Source: Salinigranum rubrum (GTDB taxonomy: Archaea > Halobacteriota > Halobacteria > Halobacteriales > Haloferacaceae). From it: a stretch of DNA of 64,000 nucleotides. The notes under the pieces were generated by a model. That model had not been told where the DNA came from. It saw only the letters and a list, made by a program, of their open reading frames with translations, and did not search any database. Position 1 is the stretch's first letter; each line of letters begins with the position of its first letter. Both the position numbers and the translations under genes were made by a program. The stretch spans positions 3,100,001 through 3,164,000 of the forward strand of contig NZ_CP026309.1 in the NCBI RefSeq assembly GCF_002906575.1, in the 5' to 3' direction. Shown here piece after piece: positions 18,251 to 26,354 of this stretch.

Positions 18251-18420
18251 ATCCCTCAATTTTGGACCCCACAGACTTCAATTTCGGTGTGACCCGGGAA
18301 CGTGAATACACGCCCACATATCTACTGAACGGTTGTTTCACACCCAAAGGCCTGAACCGAACAGGAAGCGCGTGCTGCATACACTCTCTGTATTCGGCAC
18401 GCTGTCGTCTTTCGAGGAGT

Positions 18421-18650
18421 TCAACAGCGCCCGATGGCCTGACCGCTCCGCTCACACAGTCCCTTCAGGAGCGTCCCGACGACGAACGCCACCGTCGCGG
18501 CGGCCATCCCGACGACGAACATCCCGCCTCCGTTACGTACCATCGACGCACCGTGAGGAGGCTTCGGCTCGCCCCGACGATGAAGAACGCGACGCCGGTG
18601 AACACGATGGAGAGCGGAAAGTAGCGGTTCGAGCGCGAGCGCGCACGGGG
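18421..18650 (-). pseudogene. C-terminal fragment of a VIT1/CCC1-like metal transporter
   Basis: The minus strand encodes two adjoining pieces in different frames: YFPLSIVFTGVAFFIVGASR with RSLLTVRRWYVTEAG, then MFVVGMAAATVAFVVGTLL ending at a stop at 18421. Joined by one added G in a short G run near 18525 they read as the last two membrane helices of a VIT1/CCC1 family iron/manganese transporter. The 5' boundary is approximate. No start codon or upstream helices are present, so this is a relic at the edge of the A/T-richer block. Confidence 0.5.
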
Positions 18651-18811
18651 ACGAGGGAGTCGACTCCGTCGCCCCGGGCCGTCGCTCAGTCCCCCTCGTG
18701 AAGGCCTACCACGCCGTTCGCTCCCGTCGGTCGCTCACCAGTACGTCCACACACGCGCCGTCGCCGACGACAGTCGAAACAGACAGAAACGAAGCGACGG
18801 AAGCGAGGCGG

Positions 18812-19264
18812 TCAGCGCCGGTCGGAGTCGGAGTCGCCGTCGAACGCGTCTCGACCCGGCCGGCCGTCACTGTCACCGTCACCAGCCTCGCTCGCCGACC
18901 CGAGTCGCCCACCGGGGTCGGTCGAAGCGGCCCCACCGTCCGTCGTCGCGTCGGTCGTCGATTCCCCGCTCTCGGCGTCCTCACCGTCACTGCGACCGTC
19001 CGCACCACTGAGACGCCGTACCTGCCGCGAGAGGCCGATGCCGACGACGAGGAGGACGACGAGGTTGAACACCATCTTGAACGGCGGGCGGAACTCCCGC
19101 GTCACCCAGACGTTGATGGTCTGGTCCGCGGCGAGGTAGAACTGGATGGCGGCGATGAGGCCGAGGAGGGCCAGTCCACCCAAGAGCGCGTAGTCGAGGC
19201 CCCGCCGGACGCGAGCGGCGGTCTTCGTGTCGCCTCCGTTCTCGGACGACCCAGCGTCCGTCAT
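18812..19264 (-). CDS. Two-helix membrane protein coupled to a DUF7490-like gene
   Basis: A 150-residue protein with two hydrophobic helices (about residues 26-44 and 66-84) joined by a short external loop TINVWVTREFRPPFK. A long acidic Asp/Ser/Gly-rich tail follows that is probably disordered and cytoplasmic. The ATG at 19264 overlaps the stop of the upstream gene (ATGA), so translation is coupled. I recall haloarchaeal proteins with this helix pair beside the same partner but cannot give a function. Confidence 0.65.
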   Translation of the reverse strand: MTDAGSSENGGDTKTAARVRRGLDYALLGGLALLGLIAAIQFYLAADQTINVWVTREFRPPFKMVFNLVVLLVVGIGLSRQVRRLSGADGRSDGEDAESGESTTDATTDGGAASTDPGGRLGSASEAGDGDSDGRPGRDAFDGDSDSDRR

Positions 19265-20268
19265 CGGCCCCACCTCCGGGCGACGAGAGCGAGCGACAGC
19301 AGGGCGGCGACGGCGGCGCCGACGCCGAATCCGGGCGCGCTGGTCGAGACGGTCTGAGCCTCGGTCCCTTCGGCGCGGGGTCGTTCGTCGTCGCTGCCCG
19401 AGAAGTCCTCGACGCGGAGTTCCACCTCGCGTTCGGTCTCGTTGACGCTGATTCGCTCGGTCGGGTCGAGGTTCGCCGCCGAGCGGGCGGTGTCGACGAC
19501 GACGCCGTCCTTCCAGAGCACGGCGTCGATGTAGTAGTTGTACTCGCTCGGGACCGTGACCTGCGTCTCGACCGTCTCGGTCCGACCGGGGCGGATGGTC
19601 CCCACCTGCGCTTCCGAGCGCGCGGCGACGATGTTCGAGTCGGCCTGCCGGAGCACGACCGTCACGCGGAGGTTCTCGGACCCGCTGTCACCGCGGTTGG
19701 TCAGCGTCGCCGCGAGGTCGAGCGTCGTCCGGTTTTGACTCACAGAGGCGACCGAGAAGGACACGGCCGGAAGCGCCGCCGAGTCGGTGAAACCGACGCT
19801 CGTCCGGGCGTACTCGGGCGTGAGCGCTTCGAGCCCCGACACGGTCTTGCCGCCGGACCCGACGCGTTCGCCGTCGCGGAACACCGTCGCCTCGATGCGG
19901 TAGCCGCCCTCGCGTTCGACGGTGAGGTTCGTCTGGACGAGCGTCTCGCCGTCCTCGTCGAGGGTGCCGACGTCGACCGTCTCCGTCGCCGCAACGAAGC
20001 CCGACTCGGCGTCGGTCGCGCGGAAGCGCACGCTGACGTTCGGCGTCGGGTTACCGCGGTGGTCGAGTCGGGTCTGGACGTGGAGGACGGTCGTCTGACC
20101 CGAGACCGTCCCGGGTGCGATGCTCGTCTCTGCGATCCGAACAGGACCGGGGCGGGTCGGCCCGTCGTCCGTGGGGTCGGCGAGGACGCCGGGGACCGCC
20201 GCAGCGACGAGGAGGGCTACGGCGACGAGACCGACCGCCCCCGCCGCCAGTGTTCTGTCGCGGGGCAT
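19261..20268 (-). CDS. Exported surface protein with tandem Ig-like domains (DUF7490-like)
   Basis: A 335-residue protein: N-terminal signal helix (RTLAAGAVGLVAVALLVAA), two beta-rich domains of about 130 residues each, and a C-terminal helix (GVGAAVAALLSLALVARR) ended by basic residues. This is an exported protein anchored by its tail. The repeated sub-motif TVFRDGERVGSGGKTVSGLE against VLWKDGVVVDTARSAANLD shows the two domains are duplicates. It resembles haloarchaeal DUF7490 proteins. It is followed by the two-helix membrane protein through an ATGA overlap. The start at 20268 places the signal peptide correctly; the frame is open further upstream without a plausible leader. Confidence 0.7.
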   Translation of the reverse strand: MPRDRTLAAGAVGLVAVALLVAAAVPGVLADPTDDGPTRPGPVRIAETSIAPGTVSGQTTVLHVQTRLDHRGNPTPNVSVRFRATDAESGFVAATETVDVGTLDEDGETLVQTNLTVEREGGYRIEATVFRDGERVGSGGKTVSGLEALTPEYARTSVGFTDSAALPAVSFSVASVSQNRTTLDLAATLTNRGDSGSENLRVTVVLRQADSNIVAARSEAQVGTIRPGRTETVETQVTVPSEYNYYIDAVLWKDGVVVDTARSAANLDPTERISVNETEREVELRVEDFSGSDDERPRAEGTEAQTVSTSAPGFGVGAAVAALLSLALVARRWGR

Positions 20269-20457
20269 GGACAGGAGATGATAGGAGCGCGGTATATGTT
20301 TTCTGCCGTGGAGACCGCTCGCGGCTGTCGCGTTCGGCCTCGGAAGCAACCGGTCGGACTCCCGCCGTCGGAGTCCGGGAGTCGCTCGACGGACGCCGCG
20401 ACCGGCCCTGAGGAACCAGCGGGCAGTTTTTTGTGCGTCTACCACGCGCGGGACAGT

Positions 20458-20862
20458 ATGACGACCTACGTCGTCGGAACGCAATCGGTCCACACCGCCG
20501 CGACGCTCTGTGACTACCTGCAGACCCGCGTGGGGGAGGGCGACACCGTCGTCGCCGTCAACTCCCTCAAGGGGGGTGACGACACCTCCGCCGAGGACGT
20601 CCGCGACGGCGAGGACGCCCTCAACGCCGTCTCGTCCCGCCTCGGCGCGCAGTGTACCGTCGAGACACACCAGTACGTCCGGAACAACAAGCCCGAAGCG
20701 GACCTCCTCGAAGCGGCGGCGGAGTTCGACGCCGACGAACTCGTCATCGGCATCCGCAAGCGCAACCCCACCTCGAAGGTCGTCTTCGGGTCGACGGCGC
20801 AGCAGATTCTGTTGAACTCGCCGGTGCCGATGGCCGTGGTTCCGCTCGAACAGGTCGAGTAG
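20458..20862 (+). CDS. Universal stress protein (UspA family)
   Basis: A 134-residue cytoplasmic protein of the UspA alpha/beta fold. The ATP-binding signature is clear at the end: GIRKRNPTSKVVFGSTAQ followed by SPVPMAVVP, matching G-2X-G-9X-G(S/T). A T run (20427-20432) about 30 bases before the ATG may act as its box A. It diverges from the DUF7490-like gene. Targets of Usp proteins are usually unknown, and nothing here adds to that. Confidence 0.85.
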   Translation: MTTYVVGTQSVHTAATLCDYLQTRVGEGDTVVAVNSLKGGDDTSAEDVRDGEDALNAVSSRLGAQCTVETHQYVRNNKPEADLLEAAAEFDADELVIGIRKRNPTSKVVFGSTAQQILLNSPVPMAVVPLEQVE

Positions 20863-21024
20863 GTCGGAGTCTCACCGCGTCCGTGTGCCGCCCGACGCGC
20901 TGTCGATACCACTGTCCCTGTCGACGAATCCGCATCCACCCACCGCTGCAGCCATCCCCGTACTCCTCGGTGCGATTCCACCGACTCGCTCATCCCGAAC
21001 GACGAGCCTATCCGAGACCCGGTT

Positions 21025-22371
21025 TCAGTCGTCGTCCGCGTCGACTTCCTCGGCGTCCTCGACCGTCTCCGACTCCTCGTCGGCCTCGCCGAGAATCGTC
21101 CCCGCCAGCGTCGGGATGAACGTCCCGATGTCGGTCACCATCCCGATGGCCTGCGAACTCCCCCTGTCCAGTAGCTGCGTCACCGTCGCGGGGTTGATGT
21201 CGACGCAGACGACGCGAGTCGTCGACGAGAGGCAGTTGCCGACCGCGACCGAGTGCAGAAGCGTCGAGAGCATGAGCACCATGTCGGCCTCGTGGGCCTG
21301 CTCGCGGATGGCGTTCTGCGCCTCGACGGAGTCGGTGATGGTGTCCGGCAGGGGGCCGTCGTCGCGAATCGAGCCAGCCAGCACGTACGGGACGTCGTTC
21401 CGGACGCACTCGTACATCACGCCCTCCTCGATCAGGCCGTCGTCGACCGCCTCGGCGATACCGCCCGCGCGGATGACCTCGCTGATGGTGTAGATGTGGT
21501 GCTTGTGCCCTTTCCGGGGGTGTTCGAGCGTCTCCATATCCATCCCGAGCGACGTCCCGTAGAGGCCGCGCTCGATGTCGTGGACGGCGAAGCCGTTCCC
21601 CGCCGAGAGCATGTCGATGTACCCCTCTCTCACCAGACGGGCGAGTTCGTCGCCCGCGCCGGCGTGGATGAGCGCCGGCCCGGTGACGACGAGTATCTTC
21701 CCGCCCTCCTCTTTCGTCCGCTTCATCGCGTCGGCGACCTGTCGGATGAGCGACTCCGAGGGTCGCTCCGAGGAGACCCCACCCTGCATGAAGCCGAACG
21801 GACCCGAGGAGTCGCGGGGACGCTCGGGCGGGTCGACCCTGATGCCGGCCTCGTCGGTGACGACCAGGTCGCCCTCGCGGATGGCGTTGAGCACCTTCGT
21901 GTACGCGCGGGGGTCGCCTCGCGGGGACTCGTCGTCCCCGCTCGATCCGTCCGAGGCGCCCTGCGCCTCGTGCTCTCCGTCGCCGGACTCGATGACGATG
22001 GCACAGTCCATCTCGATGTTTTCGACGTCGAGCCACTCACCCCGGTAGCGGACCTGCGTCGGATGGTTCGTCGTCGAGTAGAAGCCGGTCGGAACGACGC
22101 GGTCGGCGGGTGCGGCTTCGAGGTGGGCGTCGACGGGGTCGGTGAGGTTCGCCCCGATCTGGTGGAGTTCGTGGAGTATCTCCTGGAGGTCCGAGTCGGA
22201 GTCGGCGAACACCGCCATCCGGCAGTACGACTCCGCCTCCTTGTGGGTCCCGACCTCGAACTCCTCGACGTCGAAGTTGCCGCCCATGTCCATGACGATG
22301 CCGAAGGCCTGCTGCATCATCCCCGAGTCGATGATGTGACCCTCGAGTTCGACCGTGCGGGAGGCTGTCAT
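21025..22371 (-). CDS. TIGR00300 family protein (archaeal ornithine cyclodeaminase candidate)
   Basis: A 448-residue protein with the N-terminal LOR/SDH-type domain (MTASRTVELEGHIIDSGMM onward, to about residue 110). A C-terminal NAD-binding region follows with ILVVTGPALIHAGAG, LSAGNGFAVHDIE and MVTDIGTFIPTLAGTIL. In methanogens and cyanobacteria relatives take part in ornithine or arginine breakdown, so conversion of ornithine to proline is a reasonable proposal. An Asp/Glu/Ser-rich insertion near residues 130-150 and an acidic tail are halophilic additions. It stands alone. Confidence 0.75.
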   Translation of the reverse strand: MTASRTVELEGHIIDSGMMQQAFGIVMDMGGNFDVEEFEVGTHKEAESYCRMAVFADSDSDLQEILHELHQIGANLTDPVDAHLEAAPADRVVPTGFYSTTNHPTQVRYRGEWLDVENIEMDCAIVIESGDGEHEAQGASDGSSGDDESPRGDPRAYTKVLNAIREGDLVVTDEAGIRVDPPERPRDSSGPFGFMQGGVSSERPSESLIRQVADAMKRTKEEGGKILVVTGPALIHAGAGDELARLVREGYIDMLSAGNGFAVHDIERGLYGTSLGMDMETLEHPRKGHKHHIYTISEVIRAGGIAEAVDDGLIEEGVMYECVRNDVPYVLAGSIRDDGPLPDTITDSVEAQNAIREQAHEADMVLMLSTLLHSVAVGNCLSSTTRVVCVDINPATVTQLLDRGSSQAIGMVTDIGTFIPTLAGTILGEADEESETVEDAEEVDADDD

Positions 22372-22427
22372 CGACGGAGGGACGTGCGTCGGGGGTATGA
22401 GAGTTGTGGGTCCGCGGGCGAGGAAAG

Positions 22428-23546
22428 TCAGTCGCCGCGGACCACCCGCGACCGCTGGACGTCGTGTGCGAGGCGGTCCGCGTACCGTAGCCGGATGTTA
22501 CGCGCCTCCGCAGTGGAGAGCCGACCGCGGTCGTCGAACTCGCCCGACAGCGGCTCGAACGCGTCGACGTCGAACCCCATCCGGTCGAGGTACGCACGGA
22601 GGGGGTCGGAGTCGAGCCCCTCGTCGATGGCGGCCTCGACGTAGTCGAGGACCGAATCGAACGTCGGGAGGACGACGCCCTCCTCGTCGATGCGTCCGGT
22701 GTCGCCCTCGATGCGGACCTCGGTCTCGGTCGTGCGGAGGTGGTCGACGGTCGACGCGAGCGTGTCGGCCAGCCGGACGACCTGGCTCGGGAGCGCGGTG
22801 TCGGGCGAGCGCCACTCGACCGTCCCGAACGCCTCGCGGAACTGGACGGGCGTCCAGACCGCGCTCTCGGGGTCGAAGCTGGACTCGACGGTCCGTCGGT
22901 CGACGCCCGCCTCGACCGCCCGGGCGACGAACTCGTCGTAGCGTCGTTCGAGACGACGGTCCCACTCGTCGGCGTCGTCGAGGTAGCGCCACAGCCACCC
23001 CTGGTGGGGGACGTCGTCGTAGCCCATTCGGCGGTAGAGCTTCGAGCGCGCGCCGGCACACAGTCGCTCGCCGCGGAAGTACGGCGAGGAGTTGACCAGC
23101 GCCAGCGCGGGATCGAGCGCGACGAACGTGTTGAACTGGTCGACGGCGCGCCCGGGCTGTTGCTCGACGTGGACGTGTGTCCCCGCGCAGTGACGCACGT
23201 ACTCGAAGTTCTCGCCGACGACCTCGTTCTGGATGCGGGTTCGCTCGCTCGGTCGCTCGTCGATCTCCTCGTGAGTCAGCGGCGTCGCCAGGGGAACGAG
23301 CCCCTTGTCGAGTTCGTCGGCCCGCTGCAGGACCCGCCTAAGGCGGTCGAACAGCTCCGCCTCGAGCTCCGCCGTCGTCTCACAGGGTGTGGTCTTGATC
23401 TCCAAGAGTGGCTCGACGAACTCCCGCTCGGTCCCCGCGGCGACTTCGACGAGGTCGCCCGGTTCGACGAGCCGTCCCTCGTCGTCGATGACCCAGTACT
23501 CCACCTCGATGCTCCGCCGTATCGGTCTCGAATCGTATGCTGACAC
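22428..23546 (-). CDS. Glutamate-cysteine ligase family protein
   Basis: A 372-residue protein of the GCS2/carboxylate-amine ligase fold. SIEVEYWVIDDEGRLVEPGD at residues 11-30 is the nucleotide/metal-binding strand. PLLEIKTTPCETTAELEAEL, GTHVHVEQ and VEWRSPDTALPSQ supply the remaining conserved residues. Haloarchaea use gamma-glutamylcysteine as a thiol, so such a role is possible, but several paralogous families exist. The start is taken at GTG 23546 because the family begins just before the SIEVEYW strand; a longer frame reaches an ATG at 23636. Confidence 0.72.
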   Translation of the reverse strand: MSAYDSRPIRRSIEVEYWVIDDEGRLVEPGDLVEVAAGTEREFVEPLLEIKTTPCETTAELEAELFDRLRRVLQRADELDKGLVPLATPLTHEEIDERPSERTRIQNEVVGENFEYVRHCAGTHVHVEQQPGRAVDQFNTFVALDPALALVNSSPYFRGERLCAGARSKLYRRMGYDDVPHQGWLWRYLDDADEWDRRLERRYDEFVARAVEAGVDRRTVESSFDPESAVWTPVQFREAFGTVEWRSPDTALPSQVVRLADTLASTVDHLRTTETEVRIEGDTGRIDEEGVVLPTFDSVLDYVEAAIDEGLDSDPLRAYLDRMGFDVDAFEPLSGEFDDRGRLSTAEARNIRLRYADRLAHDVQRSRVVRGD

Positions 23547-23768
23547 GGTTGTCCCTGTTCCGGTACGCGCCTCGTCGGGTCGGCCGGTACGCGCCGACGG
23601 CCGACCGTCGTGAATCACGATACAACGAAAGAACACAAGAATCTATCGACATCTGAGCCACATATCGAACTAGAATTGGACGTTCGAGTTTAAAATAATC
23701 GAATGTGTGTACGTCGAAAGAAAGAAGGTGGGCGACGGCCAGGCCGCGAGTCGAATCGGGAGCGGAAG

Positions 23769-24260
23769 TCAGAGCCCGAGGAAGCTCTTGACGCTGAGCG
23801 CGATGTTGAACACGGTGGTCGCGGTCCACTTCCCCGCGCTCTGGCCGGTGAACGTGATGTCGCCCGATTCGACGGCTGAGGCCATCGCGGCCGAGGGCGT
23901 CTCGGACGTCGCGACGCTTCGGATGGTCGCGGCGTCGGTCTTCGCGACGAGCGTCGGGTTCTCGTGTTCGCCGCGGCCCATGTCGGTGATCCGCTTCTCG
24001 CCGTCGGTTTCGAGCCAGAAGTGCGCCGTCTCGCCTCCTCTCGTCACCTCGAACGTGATTCGCTCGTTCGCGATCATCCCGTCCGCGACGCCGAGGTCGA
24101 GCGACGCCGCCTGTTCGTTGTACGGCTCGCGCATCTCGACCATTCGCTCGTAGAGTTCGTCGTCCCACGGTTGCTCCTGCGCCGCGACCGGAGTGGCGAG
24201 GCTCGCCACCATGAGCGCCGCGAGAAGAACCGCTATCGTTCTCGGTACAGTGAGAGTCAC
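23769..24260 (-). CDS. Secreted protein, possibly SCP2-like
   Basis: A 163-residue protein from a GTG at 24260. The signal peptide (RTIAVLLAALMVASLATPVAAQE) is of the general secretory type. The mature region has a C-terminal half (TLVAKTDAATIRSVA, then SGDITFTGQSAGKW) loosely like the SCP2 sterol-carrier fold, in which a hydrophobic cleft binds lipids. That resemblance is weak. No anchor is visible. It stands just downstream of the alpha/beta hydrolase gene on the same strand. Confidence 0.6.
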   Translation of the reverse strand: MTLTVPRTIAVLLAALMVASLATPVAAQEQPWDDELYERMVEMREPYNEQAASLDLGVADGMIANERITFEVTRGGETAHFWLETDGEKRITDMGRGEHENPTLVAKTDAATIRSVATSETPSAAMASAVESGDITFTGQSAGKWTATTVFNIALSVKSFLGL

Positions 24261-24343
24261 GCATCTGGTACAGCTGGCCGAGCGTATAAGCGTTCGCGCC
24301 CGGTTCTCAATGTCGAATGTGACCTCGACGACCGGGCGGCGCG

Positions 24344-25240
24344 TCAGCCGAAGAGGCCGTCGAGGAAGACGAGCGTGTGGTCGAGCGTTCCCTCGTCGTC
24401 GAGGAGGTCGAGGTGCGTCGCCGGCACCCGGAGCACCGTCGCGTCGGGGTGGTCCGCGGCCTCGTCGGCGAGGCCGTCCGCGGGCGCGAGGTCGTCGTAG
24501 CTGCCGGCGACCAGCAGGGTGGGACAGGCGACGTCGTCGAGCGAGACCTGGTATCCGGAGAGCACCAGGAACGACCGGGCGGGGACGTCCGGAATCGAGG
24601 TGAGCCGTCGGTACGCCCCCCTGAACGAGGTGTCCGGCACGAGCGCCCCGTCGGTGTCGTCGCCGGCGAGGGGGACCGTGTACGGTCCCAAGCGGGGAAG
24701 CTTGCTCTGGACGGTGTCGCGGACGCCCGCGGCGAGCGACTTCACCACGTCCGGGAGCGGCCGCGCGCGGACCAGCGACTTCCCCGAGAGGACGGGCGCG
24801 ACGGCGACGACGGCACGGATTCGGGGGTCGTCGGCCGCGACGGAGAGCGCGTGGGCGCCGCCGAGCGAGTGCCCCCAGAGGACGAGCGAGCGAGCGTCGA
24901 CGCCGTCGAGTTCGCGGACGCGCGCGACCGCTTCCTCCCAGTCGGCGACGGCGCGCGACGGCGAGAGCAGTCCGCGCGGTTCGCCCTCGCTGTCGCCGAC
25001 GCCGCGGTAGTCGAAGCAGAACGTCGCGTAGCCGGCCTCGGCGAACCGCTCGGCCAGCGGTCGGAGCACCTCGCGGGGGAGCGCGAGGCCGCCGGCCATC
25101 ACGACGACGGGTGCGTCCGTCGGACGGTCGGGTCGGTACAGCCACCCCGTACAGGCGTCGCCGCCGCTGTCGAACGTGACGGTGACGCGCGAGTAGTCGA
25201 ACTTCGAGGGACGGTCGACGAGTCGGGCGCGGGAGTTCAC
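24344..25240 (-). CDS. Alpha/beta hydrolase
   Basis: A 298-residue cytoplasmic serine hydrolase. The oxyanion segment VVVMAGGLALPRE, the DYRGVGDSEG strand, the nucleophile elbow GHSLGG near residue 124, the acid Asp in AGSYDDLAP and the His in PATHLDLL are all present. The substrate is unknown. The GTG start at 25240 overlaps the stop of the preceding gene (GTGA), so the two are translationally coupled. The frame continues upstream but only as the other frame of that gene. Confidence 0.85.
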   Translation of the reverse strand: MNSRARLVDRPSKFDYSRVTVTFDSGGDACTGWLYRPDRPTDAPVVVMAGGLALPREVLRPLAERFAEAGYATFCFDYRGVGDSEGEPRGLLSPSRAVADWEEAVARVRELDGVDARSLVLWGHSLGGAHALSVAADDPRIRAVVAVAPVLSGKSLVRARPLPDVVKSLAAGVRDTVQSKLPRLGPYTVPLAGDDTDGALVPDTSFRGAYRRLTSIPDVPARSFLVLSGYQVSLDDVACPTLLVAGSYDDLAPADGLADEAADHPDATVLRVPATHLDLLDDEGTLDHTLVFLDGLFG

Positions 25241-25596
25241 GACTGGACCTCCTCTCGCCGGTGGTTCAATGTGTCGAGAACGCGCTCGGAGAAGTCCTCG
25301 TCGCTGAACCGGTACTCGGTGTACGCCGTGATCCACTCGGGTTCGATGTGCCACGTCCCGAGGACGTCGTCCTCCGAACGGAGGACCGTCGCGTCGACCC
25401 GACGGGGCGACCACTCGCCCGCCTCCGCGCGGTCGAGGAACGTGTTGCACGCTCGGCCCATCTCCTGGTGGTTGATACGGCTTCCGGGGAACGCCGTGAG
25501 ATACGTGAGATCGACCCCCTCTTCGACGCTCAGTTCCTCGACGCTGATCCCGTTGCTTCGCAAGTCACCTTCGAGGCCGTCGACGACATCGGACAT
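25237..25596 (-). CDS. Conserved haloarchaeal hypothetical protein
   Basis: A 119-residue acidic protein with no signal peptide or membrane helix. It looks like a mixed alpha/beta domain with the stretch YLTAFPGSRINHQEMGRACN and a C-terminal WHIEPEWITAYTEYRFSDED. I do not recognise a function. It overlaps the hydrolase start by four bases, so it probably works with that enzyme or shares its regulation. Confidence 0.65.
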   Translation of the reverse strand: MSDVVDGLEGDLRSNGISVEELSVEEGVDLTYLTAFPGSRINHQEMGRACNTFLDRAEAGEWSPRRVDATVLRSEDDVLGTWHIEPEWITAYTEYRFSDEDFSERVLDTLNHRREEVQS

Positions 25597-25778
25597 ACCT
25601 CGTCCTATGTCAGGGGACGGCTAAATCCTTGCCGCGACCGAGGCGGAAAATCGAGCGCGGTCGCTCGCGCGTCGTGGGGTCGTATAAAAAGCCGGTGGCC
25701 GTGGTCCGACACGGCGTGGCCGAGTGACGGTCGCAGTCGTCGTCCGAACGAAGGACCGTCGCGCCGGAACCGTCGAGG

Positions 25779-25976
25779 TCAGCGGACCTCTTCGAGCGGC
25801 ACCGCGAAATCACGGTCGATGGTGATCCATCGCGTCGAGAGGCTCTCCGGGTCGTCCGCGAAGATGGTTACCTCTGTCGGGCAGTCGTCGTCGTCGAAGA
25901 GGTATTCGAGGTCGAACTGCGGGAGTTCCTCGAGGTGGGTGTGCTGGCTCTGGTTCGACGGTTCGATGGCGCTCAT
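25779..25976 (-). CDS. Small acidic protein (DUF7511-like)
   Basis: A 65-residue protein rich in Asp and Glu with the core PTEVTIFADDPESLSTRWIT and the ending DRDFAVPLEEVR. This pattern matches small haloarchaeal proteins I know as DUF7511; the function is unknown. A strong A/T box lies about 119 bases upstream, so the mRNA would have an unusually long leader of about 90 bases. Confidence 0.6.
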   Translation of the reverse strand: MSAIEPSNQSQHTHLEELPQFDLEYLFDDDDCPTEVTIFADDPESLSTRWITIDRDFAVPLEEVR

Positions 25977-26354
25977 GGTGGGGTGGTGGGTTTGTGGGTG
26001 TCCCGGACGGGGGCGGGAGGTTGCATGTGGTGGTGGTTTTCGGTGGTGGGTGCCCCCGTGCCGGGCACAAATTCATCTGCGGCCTTTCGATATATAAACA
26101 TGTGCCACCAGTTATCGTGGGTGAGAATACGGCAGTGACTCGGGGTACAGATACGTCTTTTTTCAAGAATGTCGCCATCAGAAGAGAGAATCACACGATA
26201 CGCGCGTGGTATCTGTTCGCACGCCCGTGCTGGCATCGAGTATCGTGGCCGAAGCGGCAGCGTTCACCGAGTGGGACGACCGACAGTATAAGCCGCTCGA
26301 CTCCCGAGAAACCACAACGACCGTCGGGGCACTCCCGTCCACGACCGTTTCCGC
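25977..26354. other. Intergenic region with C/A-rich leader and two promoters
   Basis: No gene is seen. Bases 25977-26065 are made of repeated GGTGG/GGGTG words on the plus strand, so the minus-strand leader is almost pure C and A. A TATATAAA box (26091-26098) serves the minus-strand gene. GTATAAG near 26285 is the likely box for the NAD synthase gene at 26355. A run of six T at 26156-26161 lies between them. Confidence 0.5.
26091..26098 (-). promoter_or_regulatory. Strong TATA box for the 65-residue protein gene
   Basis: The minus strand reads TTTATATA, close to the haloarchaeal box A optimum. Transcription would begin about 27 bases downstream, near 26067, leaving roughly 90 untranslated bases before the ATG at 25976. 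Confidence 0.5.

Noticed and set aside
15557-18650. Mobile element carrying the A/T-richer block
   Set aside because: No transposase, integrase, terminal inverted repeat or target-site duplication could be found; only composition and a gene scar support transfer.
20356-20376. Perfect hairpin GGACTCC/GGAGTCC between the DUF7490-like and UspA genes
   Set aside because: It has no adjacent T run and no gene ends there, so it is not a terminator; a single short hairpin in GC-rich DNA can be chance.
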